Shown piece after piece: positions 33,923-42,618 of a stretch of 64,000 nucleotides of DNA. The notes below the pieces were generated by a model. It had not been told where the DNA came from, did no database searches, and saw only the letters and a program-made list of their open reading frames with translations. The position numbers were made by a program, and so were the translations under genes. The DNA is from Nonomuraea sp. MG754425 (GTDB lineage: Bacteria > Actinomycetota > Actinomycetes > Streptosporangiales > Streptosporangiaceae), in contig NZ_SSXE01000004.1 of the NCBI RefSeq assembly GCF_021699195.1, positions 1 through 64,000 on the forward strand, read 5' to 3'. Numbering within the stretch: the stretch's first letter is position 1; every line of letters begins with the position of its first letter.

Positions 33923-34331
33923 GTCCGCACCTGGCAAGCCCTCCGTCCTGTTCGTCTGCGTCCACAACGCCGGACGCTCCCAGATGGCCGCCGGCTGGCT
34001 CACCCACCTGACCGCAGGCCGCGTCGAGGTCCGCTCCGCCGGATCGACCCCGGCCGACCAGGTCAACCCCGTCGCCATCGAAGCGATGCGCGAGGTGGGC
34101 ATCGACATCACCGCCGAGCAGCCCAAGATCCTCACCGTCGACGCGGTCGAGGCCAGCGACGTGGTCATCACCATGGGCTGCGGCGACGCCTGCCCGATCT
34201 TCCCCGGCAAACGTCATGAGGACTGGAAACTCGACGACCCGGCCGGGCAGGACATCGACGCCGTCCGTACCATCCGCGACGACATCAGATCCCGCATCGA
34301 GAGACTGGTCGGTGAACTCCTGCCGGCCTGA
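33915..34331 (+). CDS. arsC: Arsenate reductase, low-molecular-weight-phosphatase type
   Basis: A 138-residue ArsC. The phosphatase loop CVHNAGRSQ is near the N-terminus, followed by SAGSTPADQVNPVA and the redox segment MGCGDACPIFPGK with the two further cysteines; the acid D-P appears in LDDPAG. It reduces As(V) to As(III) for export by ACR3, recycled by thioredoxin or mycothiol-type partners. The GTG start overlaps acr3 by eight bases. Confidence 0.94.
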   Translation: MPESAPGKPSVLFVCVHNAGRSQMAAGWLTHLTAGRVEVRSAGSTPADQVNPVAIEAMREVGIDITAEQPKILTVDAVEASDVVITMGCGDACPIFPGKRHEDWKLDDPAGQDIDAVRTIRDDIRSRIERLVGELLPA

Positions 34332-34625
34332 AGGCCCGTGGGCGAGATGGCCGCCTCCCCGCATGCGGAAGGTGGCCGTCGTCGAATGCACCGAGCGGGA
34401 GATCGCCGACGATTTCCGGCGATGGCCAGGCTGAAGGCGATGAGGGGTGTCCGCTGGGCTGACACTCACACGCCGGGGACGGGATGGCGGGCCAGCTTGA
34501 TCACCGAGATCAACAGCACGACTTGGAATCGTGCCGCAGCCGCCGCAGCACCGCGATCGCCTCAGACGACTCACCCTGAGGCGCCGCCCGCGGCCGGAGG
34601 GAGCGGGCGGCCTCTCGGCCGCCCG
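34332..34625. other. About 290 bp without a gene after the ars operon
   Basis: A short frame (MRKVAVVECTEREIADDFRRWPG) resembles a protein C-terminus but I cannot place it. Otherwise nothing is supported between arsC and the convergent DUF1801-like gene. Confidence 0.4.
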
Positions 34626-35078
34626 TCAGCTCACCGCCTGCTTCACCAGTGTGCTGATCCGCGCCTCCACCTCGGGCGTCACCTCGGTCAGGGCGAACGC
34701 GGCCGGCCACATCGTGCCGTCGTCCAGTTGCGCCCGGTCGCTGAACCCGAGGGTCGCGTAGCGGGTCTTGAACTTCGCCGCGGACTGGAAATGGCAGACG
34801 ATCTTGCCGTCCAGCGCGTAGGCGGGCATCCCGTACCAGAGCCGCGGCGCCAAGTCCGAAGCGGCGGCGGTGATGACGGCGTGGACGCGCTCGGCCATGA
34901 TCCGGTCCGAGTCGTGCATCTCGGCGATCTTCGCGAGCACGTCCTGCGCCGCCTCCGCCGCCTTGTCCGCGCGCCCGCCGCGCCGCGCCGCCTTCTTCCG
35001 CTCCGTCGCGTGGTCCTTCATCGCGGCCCGCTCCTCGGCCGTGAATCCCTCGTACGTGCTGCTGTCGGTGCCGCTCAT
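34626..35078 (-). CDS. DUF1801-like protein
   Basis: A 150-residue protein with a charged, lysine-rich N-terminal helix and a C-terminal domain with [36 protein letters not shown], which matches the YdhG/DUF1801 fold. Function in this family is not established. GGGGAG eight bases before the ATG supports the start. It follows the VOC gene by 87 bp on the same strand, so the two may be one transcript. Confidence 0.75.
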   Translation of the reverse strand: MSGTDSSTYEGFTAEERAAMKDHATERKKAARRGGRADKAAEAAQDVLAKIAEMHDSDRIMAERVHAVITAAASDLAPRLWYGMPAYALDGKIVCHFQSAAKFKTRYATLGFSDRAQLDDGTMWPAAFALTEVTPEVEARISTLVKQAVS

Positions 35079-35165
35079 GGTGCAACTCCCCTTGAAGATC
35101 TTGATAGTCGATGGGTGGTCAGGCGTCGCCGCCGGGCGGGAACGCCGTCTCGCGGACGGGCCCGC

Positions 35166-35522
35166 TCACCGGTCCTGGATCAGCCCGAGGACGTTGCCGT
35201 CGGGGTCGGTGACGGTGGCGACCATGCGGCCCACGCCGACCTCGTGCGGGGCCTCTTTCACGGTGGCCCCTGCGGCGGTCACCTCGGCCAGCTTCGCCTC
35301 GATGTCCTCGACGTGCCAGTACGCGACCGGCGAGCTCATCCCCTGCGGTCCGCCGCCCGGCACCAGCCCGATGTGCTGGCCCTCGGCCTCGAATCCCACG
35401 TAGTAGGCCGAGTCGGCCTGCGGCGGGACACCGAGCAGTGCGGCGTACACCGCCTTGGCCCTGGCCAGGTCGGACACCGGGTGCAGCACGGTCTTGATTC
35501 CCTGGGTGGAAGAGCCGGTCAT
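35166..35522 (-). CDS. VOC-superfamily (glyoxalase-like) protein
   Basis: A 118-residue single-module VOC protein: an IKTVLHPVSDLARAKAVYAALLG opening, YYVGFEAEGQHIGLVP, and the second half VAYWHVEDIEAKLAEVTAAGATVKEAPHEVGVGRMVATVTDPDGNVLGLI. The fold serves glyoxalases, dioxygenases and drug-binding resistance proteins; the metal ligands here (His near residue 14, His50 and a C-terminal Gly-Leu instead of Glu) are incomplete, so an enzymatic role is uncertain. AGGAG seven bases upstream supports the ATG. A palindrome lies 34 bp upstream. Confidence 0.82.
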   Translation of the reverse strand: MTGSSTQGIKTVLHPVSDLARAKAVYAALLGVPPQADSAYYVGFEAEGQHIGLVPGGGPQGMSSPVAYWHVEDIEAKLAEVTAAGATVKEAPHEVGVGRMVATVTDPDGNVLGLIQDR

Positions 35523-35555
35523 GGTCACTCCTGTGGTCGTGGGCCGCGTCGGCCC

Positions 35556-35573
35556 GCTGTGTACGTACACAGC
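35556..35573. promoter_or_regulatory. Perfect 18-bp palindrome between divergent VOC and LuxR-type genes
   Basis: GCTGTGTACGTACACAGC is a perfect inverted repeat in the 189-bp region between the VOC gene and the large LuxR-type regulator. Its symmetry and position suggest an operator, perhaps of a TetR-type or other dimeric regulator. Confidence 0.65.
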
Positions 35574-35711
35574 CTGTCTCCCGGCCCGGTGGGTCCACAT
35601 CCGTGCCGACCACGGAACCCGGCCACGGATCGGCGGCACGGACCGGCGGTACGGATCGTGCTCGTGGGCCGTCACGGATGGAGCACGAACCGGGTACGGC
35701 AAAATTGGACA

Positions 35712-38528
35712 GTGGCGACAGAAGCGGAGATCTCGCCTCGGGAAGCCGAGGTGCTGGAACTGGTCGGGGCCCATCTCAGCAACGCCGAGATCGCGGCACG
35801 GCTGTGCATCTCGGTGCGTACCGTGGAGAGTCACGTCTCCTCGCTGCTGCGCAAGCTGGAAGTGCCGGACCGGCGCGCGCTCGCCCGGCGGGCCCCCGAG
35901 CCGGCCGGCGCCGCTCCGTCGCGTCCGGCGCCCGTTCTGCCGGCGCCGCTGACCTCGTTCGTCGGCCGGGTGAGCGAGCGGGCCGAGCTGGCCGAGCTGA
36001 TCAGGACGCACCGCCAGGTGAGCGCGGTGGGTCCCGGCGGGGTGGGCAAGACCCGGCTGGCGCTGGCGGCGGCCGGGCAGGCGGCCGGCGAGTACGCCGA
36101 CGGGGTGTGGTTCGTCGACCTGGTCCCGGTCACCGACCCGGACCTGATCGCCACCGCCGTCGCCGGGGCGATCGGCCTCGGCGAGCAGCGCGGCCGGGAC
36201 ATGACCGAGTCCGTGGTCACCGCGCTGGCCGACCGGCACGCGCTGCTGGTGCTGGACAACTGCGAGCAGGTGGCGGACGGGGTGGCGCTGCTGGTCGGAC
36301 GGCTGCTGGCGACGTGCCCCCGCGTGACGGTGCTGGCGACCAGCCGGGCACGGCTGATGGTGCCCTTTGAACGGGTGTATCCGGTCCCGCCGCTGTCGCT
36401 GGCCGCCGACGGCGGGTCGGACGCGGTCACGTTGTTCCTGGAGCGGGCGGCAGCGGTCGGCGGGCCGCCGGCTCCCCCGCTGCGCGACCAGATCGCCGCG
36501 ATCTGCGAGCGGCTGGACGGAATGGCGCTGGCGATCGAGCTGGCCGCCGCCCGGTATCCCACGCTCGGGCTCGATGGCATCACCGCGGCCCTGTCGCACC
36601 CGCTGCGGATGCTCACCGGCGGTTCCCGCGCCGACGAACGGCACCGTTCGGTCCGGGCGGCGCTGGACTGGAGTCACGCCCTGCTGGAGCCGGCCGACCG
36701 GGCGCTGCTGGGCAGGGTGTCGGTGTTCGTGGCGCCGTTCACCGCGGCGGCGGCCGTGGAGGTGGCCGGGGGCGAGGCGGCCATCGTCGCCGAGGGCCTG
36801 GCCCGGCTCGCCGAGCAGAGCCTGCTGGTGGTGACGGCGTCCCCGGGCGGCACGCAGTACCGGGCGCTGGAGACCATCCGCCAGTACGCGACGGAGCGGC
36901 TGGCCGAGGCCGGTGAGCTGGACGGCACCCGATCCCGGCACCTTCGCTGGTGCCTGGCCGAGGCCACGGGCCTGACCGTGGTGGGCCAGGACTGGCGGGC
37001 CCGGTTCGACCTGGTGGCCGACGACCTTCGCGCGGCCCTGGCGTGGGCGGCCGAGCGGCCGGAGCAGCGCGCGCGGGCGTACGAGCTCGCCCGGCACCTG
37101 GCGGAGCTGACCTTCACCCGCCACCTGAGCAGCGAGGCCCAGCGCCGCTACGAGCAGGCGGCCGGGCTCGCGGGCGACCCCGGCGTCACCGCGTCGATGC
37201 TCCGCCAGGCTGCGGCCGTGGCCGGTTGCCGGACGATCGGCGATGACATGTACCGCCTGCGCCGCGCCGCCGCCGACGCTGCCCGGGGGTCCGGCGATCC
37301 CGCCGGGGCCGCCGCCGACCTGGCGAGCGCGGCCACCATCGCCTTCCGGTTCTCGGCCACGTTCGTGCGGGTGCCGCCCGGGCAGGAGGCTGTCGCGCTG
37401 ATCGACGAGGCGCGAGAGCTCGCCGGGGACGATCCCGCCGCCCTGGCGGCGCTGGCGCTGGCCGAGGCGGCGGTGCTCGCCGACGCGTTCGGCGCCGTCC
37501 AGGGGCCGCCCGGCAACGCCGTGCCGGACACGATCGAGCGCGCCGAGCGGGCGGTCGAGCTCGCCCGCCGGACCGGCGACCCGCTCGCCGAGTCGGCCGC
37601 GCTCGACGCGCTCACCTGCGCGCACGTCTGGGCCGGCGACACGTTCGCCACCGCCGCGCTGTCCCGGCGCCGGATCACGCTGCTGTCGTCCCTGCCGGTC
37701 TCGCCGGCCGGCACCCAGGAGCTGATCGACGCGCTCGGCATGGTCGCCGAGGCCGGCCTCGGCACCGGGGACGTGCCGGGCGCCCGCCGGTGGGCCCGGC
37801 AACTGGCCGATCATCCGTCGCTGGCGGAGGTCGGGCACCGCGCTCCGCTCATGGTCGCCGCGCTGGCCGGCGACGTCGAGGAGGTGCTCGCCGGCAGCGT
37901 ACGGCTCCTCGACGCCTGGCGGCGGGCGGGCAGCCCCGCGCGGGCGTACCTCGGCCCGGCGGTGGCCGCCGTGGCGCTGAGCCACGGCCTGCGCGACGAC
38001 CACGACGCCCAGCGCGAGTGGCAGCAGATCCTGGACCAGCTCGGCACTCTCCCGGAGCGCACCTACGGCTACGGGGCGGTCTACGACGCGATCCTCCTGC
38101 TGCACCGCGGCCAGGCACACGAGGCGCTGGAGCGGACGGCCCCCGACACCCGGCAGGTGTGGAAGTGGGTCACCTGGATCTGGCACCACTGGTACGTCGC
38201 CCTGCGCACCGAGGCCGCCGTGCTCGCCGGCAGCCCCGACGCCCGCGACCGGCTGGCCGAGGCCCGGACCGCCGTGGCCGGCAACCCGGTCGCCGGCGCC
38301 CTCGTCGAGCGGGCCGGAGCTCTGCTCGACGGCGACCGGGAGGCGCTGCTCGCCACCGCGGACGCGTTCGACGCCGCCGGCTGCCGCTACCAGGCCGCCC
38401 GCACCCTCGTGCTCGCCGGTGGCGACCACGCCCGGCGCGGCGCGGCCACACTCGCCGATCTCGCCCTCGCCCCGATGGCCCCGGCATCGAACCCGCCCCA
38501 GGCTCCCGATGGCCATCTGGGGTTTTGA
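35712..38528 (+). CDS. Large ATP-binding regulator with N-terminal LuxR-type HTH
   Basis: A 938-residue regulator. Residues 7-55 are a LuxR/GerE helix-turn-helix (SPREAEVLELVGAHLSNAEIAARLCISVRTVESHVSSLLRKL); a FVGR motif leads into a STAND-type ATPase with Walker A GPGGVGKT (107-114) and Walker B LLVLDNCEQ; then a winged region and a long helical repeat region (TPR-like) to the end. Here the HTH is N-terminal, whereas classical LAL regulators carry it at the C-terminus; this arrangement is common in actinomycetes. Such proteins integrate a metabolic signal with ATP binding. The GTG at 35712 is chosen at the HTH; its ribosome site is weak. Confidence 0.82.
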   Translation: MATEAEISPREAEVLELVGAHLSNAEIAARLCISVRTVESHVSSLLRKLEVPDRRALARRAPEPAGAAPSRPAPVLPAPLTSFVGRVSERAELAELIRTHRQVSAVGPGGVGKTRLALAAAGQAAGEYADGVWFVDLVPVTDPDLIATAVAGAIGLGEQRGRDMTESVVTALADRHALLVLDNCEQVADGVALLVGRLLATCPRVTVLATSRARLMVPFERVYPVPPLSLAADGGSDAVTLFLERAAAVGGPPAPPLRDQIAAICERLDGMALAIELAAARYPTLGLDGITAALSHPLRMLTGGSRADERHRSVRAALDWSHALLEPADRALLGRVSVFVAPFTAAAAVEVAGGEAAIVAEGLARLAEQSLLVVTASPGGTQYRALETIRQYATERLAEAGELDGTRSRHLRWCLAEATGLTVVGQDWRARFDLVADDLRAALAWAAERPEQRARAYELARHLAELTFTRHLSSEAQRRYEQAAGLAGDPGVTASMLRQAAAVAGCRTIGDDMYRLRRAAADAARGSGDPAGAAADLASAATIAFRFSATFVRVPPGQEAVALIDEARELAGDDPAALAALALAEAAVLADAFGAVQGPPGNAVPDTIERAERAVELARRTGDPLAESAALDALTCAHVWAGDTFATAALSRRRITLLSSLPVSPAGTQELIDALGMVAEAGLGTGDVPGARRWARQLADHPSLAEVGHRAPLMVAALAGDVEEVLAGSVRLLDAWRRAGSPARAYLGPAVAAVALSHGLRDDHDAQREWQQILDQLGTLPERTYGYGAVYDAILLLHRGQAHEALERTAPDTRQVWKWVTWIWHHWYVALRTEAAVLAGSPDARDRLAEARTAVAGNPVAGALVERAGALLDGDREALLATADAFDAAGCRYQAARTLVLAGGDHARRGAATLADLALAPMAPASNPPQAPDGHLGF

Positions 38529-38670
38529 GCGTTCGTACAGGTCAACGGGTTGATGCTGAGTAAGGCATGGTATGGCTCCGAGCGGGACCGTGCGCAGGCG
38601 GTGGAGGCCAAGCGGACCGCCGAGCGGATGGCGCGTGGCACCGAGTATCAGCACCGGCCTTCGGGCATGA

Positions 38671-39576
38671 TCAAGGCGATTCTGTTTTCTCCGTCCGGGC
38701 ACGGCTCACTTGTGCTCTGGCTTCCGCGAGTACTTCTGCCTGCCGGGTCCAGTCCCCGCCGTCAAGGCTGAGTCCAACCATGTCGGCTCCGGCCTCCGCG
38801 TAGGCGTGGAGGCGTTGCGCCACCTGCGCCGGGCCGCCGACGACCGGGACGGCCTCCGCTTCGCGCGGCGCCATGCGATGCACGTCCACCAGCACGCGGG
38901 TGAAGGACTCGATGGCAGCCGGGTTGTCGACGAGGATCGCATGACCTCCCACGGAGATCGACGGGACCGGGCGTCCGAGCTCATGGGCGATCTCACGTAG
39001 CCGTACCACCTTCTTGGCCAGAGCCGCCGGGCTGATCAATGAAGGCGCCCAACCGTCACCGTGAAGGACGGCGCGGCGCATCGCCGCCTCGGAGTTCCCC
39101 CCGATGAGGATGGGCGGCACCGGAGCGGCGGGGCCGAGGGTGACCTCGTCCTCGCCCAGCATGGTTGTCTCACCACGAACAAGGCCGGGCAACACGTGCA
39201 ACGCTTCGTCGGTCCAGCGCCCCCGGCCCTGAGGTGGCGCCCCGACCGCACGCCAGAACGGCGAGCCCGGGAAGCCTCCGATCCCGATGCCAAGGGCAAC
39301 CCGGTTGCCTGACAGGTGTTGAAGGGTTTGCATCTGCGTAGCGACCCAAGCGGTTGGGCGCAGCGGGAGGCTGAGCACGCCGAACTCCAGTCCGATCTTG
39401 TCGGTCACGGTTGCGGCGGCCGCCAGAACAAGTGTGGCGTCAAAGCCCGGCGTCCCATCTCCGACGATGACATCGGCCATGCTGACCGCGTCATAGCCAA
39501 GGTCTTCAAGGTGCCGCGCCATCGCGATGTCAGGCACGCCGGCCCGTGTCGTGGGCAGGGTGGTGCTGATCCGCAT
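38671..39576 (-). CDS. LLM-class flavin-dependent oxidoreductase
   Basis: A 301-residue member of the luciferase-like monooxygenase superfamily (TIM barrel using FMN or F420): MRISTTLPTTRAGVPD, LEDLGYDAVSMADV, KIGLEFGVLSLPLRPTAWVATQMQTLQHLSGNRVALGIGIGG, and PVPPILIGGNSEAAMRRAVLHGDGW. Most actinobacterial members with this pattern are thought to use F420. GGAGG lies six bases before the ATG at 39576. No operon partner. Substrate unknown. Confidence 0.88.
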   Translation of the reverse strand: MRISTTLPTTRAGVPDIAMARHLEDLGYDAVSMADVIVGDGTPGFDATLVLAAAATVTDKIGLEFGVLSLPLRPTAWVATQMQTLQHLSGNRVALGIGIGGFPGSPFWRAVGAPPQGRGRWTDEALHVLPGLVRGETTMLGEDEVTLGPAAPVPPILIGGNSEAAMRRAVLHGDGWAPSLISPAALAKKVVRLREIAHELGRPVPSISVGGHAILVDNPAAIESFTRVLVDVHRMAPREAEAVPVVGGPAQVAQRLHAYAEAGADMVGLSLDGGDWTRQAEVLAEARAQVSRARTEKTESP

Positions 39577-39739
39577 CATGATCCTCCAAAGCGTTCGGAT
39601 CGGAAGTGCAGACCACGCTAGGAGCTCAAGCGGAGTTGAGGTCAACTGCACTCACTGGAGGACGTCGAAAGCCCCCTTGTGGACCTCCCTTCCAGTGGTC
39701 GTCGCAGCGGACTCAGCACGTGGAGGGCGGATCCTGGGG

Positions 39740-39964
39740 TCAGTTCCAGTAGTAGTAGTCCTGGCCGAGGTCGGCGACGGCCTCGCCGGGCGCGATGCGG
39801 CGTCCGCCGTTGCAGATGAAGTTGGTGCTCAGTTTCCAGGTCTGATCGTCCTTGTTGACGATCGAGCGGGCGACCCCGCCGGGGATGGCGTCGCAGACGT
39901 GGTAGGAGGGGTTGCCGTAGCACACGGTGACCCCGAACAGTACGAGGTCGACTACACGCAGCAT
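39740..39964 (-). CDS. Possible small protein or remnant of a secreted protein
   Basis: A 74-codon frame with three cysteines and a convincing domain-like core (NPSYHVCDAIPGGVARSIVNKDDQTWKLSTNFICNGG). It lacks a proper signal peptide and has only a weak ribosome site, so it could be the C-terminal piece of a broken secreted protein. Unrecognised. Confidence 0.35.
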   Translation of the reverse strand: MLRVVDLVLFGVTVCYGNPSYHVCDAIPGGVARSIVNKDDQTWKLSTNFICNGGRRIAPGEAVADLGQDYYYWN

Positions 39965-40220
39965 TGCCCCTGGAGTGCCGCGCAGATAGGGGTGGCCGTA
40001 TGAACTGTTTCATGAGCCCCAACCACGTTGATCTCGAGGTACATCGGTTCTCATGAACGAGTCCCGGGAAGTTGTCGGTATCGCGGCATACGTTGCCCTC
40101 AGTGGCCGACGCGCTGGCCCGCCGCGACGAGGATGTCCATCCAGGGCAGCGGGCGAGAACCGCTCCCCGCCCGCACGGCCGGCGGGCGAGGAGCAGCTTC
40201 GTGTGGTGCGGGTTGGGCTG

Positions 40221-41009
40221 TTAACCGCCGATGTGCGGTGCGCGAGCGGCGGCGGAGCCGTCCCGGATCACCTCGCCAGTGAGGTTGCCGTTGGCTGCCG
40301 AGCCCAGGAAGACGATGAGGTTGGCCACGTCGTCGGAGTCGGAGAGCCTGTGGGTGGGGGTGGCGGCGGCGAGGGCGTCGGTGACGAACGCCGGGATGTC
40401 AGGGCGGCTGTCGGTGAGGGTGAAGCCCGGTGCCACGACGTTGACCAGGATCCCGTCCCGGCCGCCGTTCCAGGCCAGGCTGCGGGCCAGGCCGTACAGG
40501 CCCGATTTGGCGGTGCCGTACGGGCCCGGTCCGGGCAGGCCCTCCTCCGCGACGCTCGAGGAGATCAGCACGACCCGGCCCCAGCCCTTGGCGCGCATGC
40601 CGGGCAGGACCCCGCGGACCGTGGCCGCCGTTCCGATCAGGTTGGCGCTGATCATCGCGTCCCACTCCTGCAGCGGCACGTCCTCGAACCGGAGGCTGGG
40701 GTCAGGCGGGCCGTCGCCGCCCCAGCGCACGGCGTTGGCGACGAGAACGTCGATCCCGCCCCAGTGCTCGACGACGCTCGCGACGGCGCGGTCTATGGAA
40801 GGCAGGTCCTCGAGGTCGAGCCGGACGATGTGTGCCTGCCCGCCGGCGGCCTCGACGTCGGCGGCCACTTTCTCGGCGCGGTCGGGGTGGTTGCGGTAGG
40901 TGATCGCCACGCGGGCGCCTTCGCGTCCGTAGGCGCGGGCGGTCGCGGCTCCGATGCCGGTCGACGCGCCGGTGATCAGAACCACGCGGCCGTTGAGGTC
41001 TGTGTTCAT
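40221..41009 (-). CDS. SDR-family oxidoreductase
   Basis: A 262-residue classical short-chain dehydrogenase: cofactor motif TGASTGIG, NxxN-like VANAVRWGG, catalytic Ser (LISSSVAEEG) and Y-G-T-A-K (Tyr and Lys), and the C-terminal VIRDGS in place of the more usual DGG. It reduces or oxidises a carbonyl/hydroxyl with NAD(P)H. AAGGGGA lies upstream of the ATG at 41009. It follows the azoreductase gene by 46 bp on the same strand and is probably cotranscribed under the MarR-type regulator. Confidence 0.9.
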   Translation of the reverse strand: MNTDLNGRVVLITGASTGIGAATARAYGREGARVAITYRNHPDRAEKVAADVEAAGGQAHIVRLDLEDLPSIDRAVASVVEHWGGIDVLVANAVRWGGDGPPDPSLRFEDVPLQEWDAMISANLIGTAATVRGVLPGMRAKGWGRVVLISSSVAEEGLPGPGPYGTAKSGLYGLARSLAWNGGRDGILVNVVAPGFTLTDSRPDIPAFVTDALAAATPTHRLSDSDDVANLIVFLGSAANGNLTGEVIRDGSAAARAPHIGG

Positions 41010-41055
41010 GGTGCGGTTGTCCCCTTGTCTTCGCTGATCAGGGAGAGAGTCACGG

Positions 41056-41721
41056 TCAGGACGGCGTCTCGGCGGGCGCTCGGGTCGCCAGGGTGCGCAC
41101 CGCGTCGAGCGCCGCGGCGTGGGAGGCCGCGTGCTGGTCGCGGAACTGCGTGAGGAAGGGCATGACCGTGGCGTGGGTGAGTTCGGCATGGACGAACTCC
41201 ACGTCGTCCAGTCCGAGTACGGAGAAGTAGGCGCGCAGGTAGGGCTCCTGGAAGTCGAACTGCTCGCGGGGTGTGCCCGGCCCGTAGCCCCCGCCGCGTG
41301 CGCTCAGCACCACGGCCGACTTTCCCTTGAGCGGTAGCCACGGCAGGGTCACGCGGTCGATCCATGCCTTGAGCGCGGCGGGCACCGTGAAGTTGTACAT
41401 CGGCACGCCCAGGAGCAGGACGTCCGCCGCGAGGAGCTGTTCCACCAGCGGGCGGGTGGCTGCCCAGCTCCTGGCCAGTTCGGGGGCGCCGGCGGCCACC
41501 CGGTCCATGGTCTCGATGTCGCGGACCCCGTTCACGGACGACTGGGTGGCGAGGTGGACACGGTCTTCGTCGATGGGCGACACCGGGTCGGCCACCAGGT
41601 CGCGGTAGGTGTAGGTCCCGTCGGGATGCGTTGCCCGCCAGTCGGCCACGAAGGTGCTGCCGAGCCTGCGGGAGAACGAGTCGCCGCGTCCGCTGGCGTC
41701 CAGATGGAGAAGATGCGTCAC
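41056..41721 (-). CDS. FMN-dependent NAD(P)H oxidoreductase, azoreductase type
   Basis: A 221-residue flavodoxin-like protein with AzoR features: HLLHLDASGRGDSFSRRLGSTF (FMN phosphate loop), LLGVPMYNFTVPAALKAWIDRV (FMN-binding P-M-Y-N-F motif) and VLSARGGGYGPGTPREQFDF. Such enzymes reduce quinones and azo or nitro compounds. GTG start. Divergent from a MarR-type gene with a dyad between them, the classic arrangement for redox-sensing control by MarR/HypR-type proteins. Confidence 0.9.
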   Translation of the reverse strand: MTHLLHLDASGRGDSFSRRLGSTFVADWRATHPDGTYTYRDLVADPVSPIDEDRVHLATQSSVNGVRDIETMDRVAAGAPELARSWAATRPLVEQLLAADVLLLGVPMYNFTVPAALKAWIDRVTLPWLPLKGKSAVVLSARGGGYGPGTPREQFDFQEPYLRAYFSVLGLDDVEFVHAELTHATVMPFLTQFRDQHAASHAAALDAVRTLATRAPAETPS

Positions 41722-41785
41722 AAGATTGCCCAGCTTTCAAGATGGTCTGGAATTGCAATCAATATAGAGCAAGATAGTTGTGAGT

Positions 41786-41798
41786 CAAGAACATCTTG
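41786..41798. promoter_or_regulatory. Dyad between azoreductase and MarR genes
   Basis: CAAGA-ACA-TCTTG is an inverted repeat in an AT-rich 87-bp divergent promoter region; a related half-site (TTTCAAGAT) occurs near 41740. Fits a MarR-family operator controlling both genes. Confidence 0.6.
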
Positions 41799-41808
41799 GG
41801 TTGGTATC

Positions 41809-42327
41809 ATGCTGGACATGGCCAACGTTCCCGCACCCGAAGGCTCCCCCGACAGTTGGCTGCACCAGGACCTGCACTGGCTGTTCGCGCGACTGAAGCA
41901 GGGCCTGGCCACCGCCGAGACCGCCGCGGTGCGCGAGCACGGCATGACTCTGTGGGGCTACACGGTGTTGATGGCCATCGTTGAAGCCCCCGCCGGCTCC
42001 CAACTCGCTCTCGCCCAGGCCGTATCGGTCGACAAGAGCAAGCTGGTCCTCATCCTCGACGAACTGGAAGACGACGGCTTGGTGCGCCGCCGGCCGGACC
42101 CCGCCGACCGCAGAGCCCGCATCATCGAGGTCACCCCCGAAGGCAGCCGCGCCCTCAAGGCCGCCCGTAGCGACATCAAGGCGATCGAGGACCAACTCCT
42201 GGCCGGCCTCGCCCCCGCGGCTCGGAACGCACTGCAGAGCGCGCTGCAACATCTCGTCGGCGAGCCCATCGCGAGAGTCGAGGACGGACGGTCACCCGAG
42301 ACCGCCTGCGCGCCCGACTCAGCGTGA
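41809..42327 (+). CDS. MarR-family transcriptional regulator
   Basis: A 172-residue winged-helix regulator: AVREHGMTLWGYTVLMAIVEAPAGSQLALAQAVSVDKSKLVLILDELEDDGLVRRRPDPADRRARIIEVTPEG is a full MarR DNA-binding domain, including the wing D-P-A-D-R-R-A-R. No cysteine in the region that senses oxidants in some relatives. Two in-frame ATGs (41809, 41818) are possible, neither with a strong ribosome site. Most likely controls the divergent azoreductase-SDR pair. Confidence 0.9.
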   Translation: MLDMANVPAPEGSPDSWLHQDLHWLFARLKQGLATAETAAVREHGMTLWGYTVLMAIVEAPAGSQLALAQAVSVDKSKLVLILDELEDDGLVRRRPDPADRRARIIEVTPEGSRALKAARSDIKAIEDQLLAGLAPAARNALQSALQHLVGEPIARVEDGRSPETACAPDSA

Positions 42328-42618
42328 CCGCACCTCAGGCCGATCGGGTGCTGTTCGAGACCGCCTACGTCCGCGGCGCCCGCGCCTGCGAAGTCTGCGG
42401 CCGGCTACGTCACCCTGCTCAAGATCTACGTTGCACGCGCTGGCCACGCCGCCGGCCCGCCGTTTCGCGCCTGCATCAGAGGTACAGCGTTGTGGGGGCT
42501 TCGGTGCTGCGCAAGGTGCTGTTCTTCCTGGTCACCGGCCCCGCGCACCAACCTGTGGGCCGTCCCGTGAATGGCGGCCCCCGGAGCGGTTCTCCAGAGG
42601 CCGTGGAGGACGTCGGTC
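42328..42618. other. About 290 bp without a supported gene
   Basis: Frames are open on the plus strand, but the translation (for example SVVGASVLRKVLFFLVTGP) matches nothing I recognise and has no ribosome site. May include decayed coding sequence. Confidence 0.4.

Noticed and set aside
38529-38670. Plus-strand frame after the LuxR-type gene (MLSKAWYGSERDRAQAVEAKRT)
   Set aside because: Looks somewhat coding but is short, lacks a ribosome site, and matches nothing I know; not strong enough to list.
35166-38702. Very long minus-strand open frame across the LuxR-type regulator
   Set aside because: Only its last 118 codons (the VOC protein from 35522) are real; the rest mirrors the regulator gene on the plus strand.
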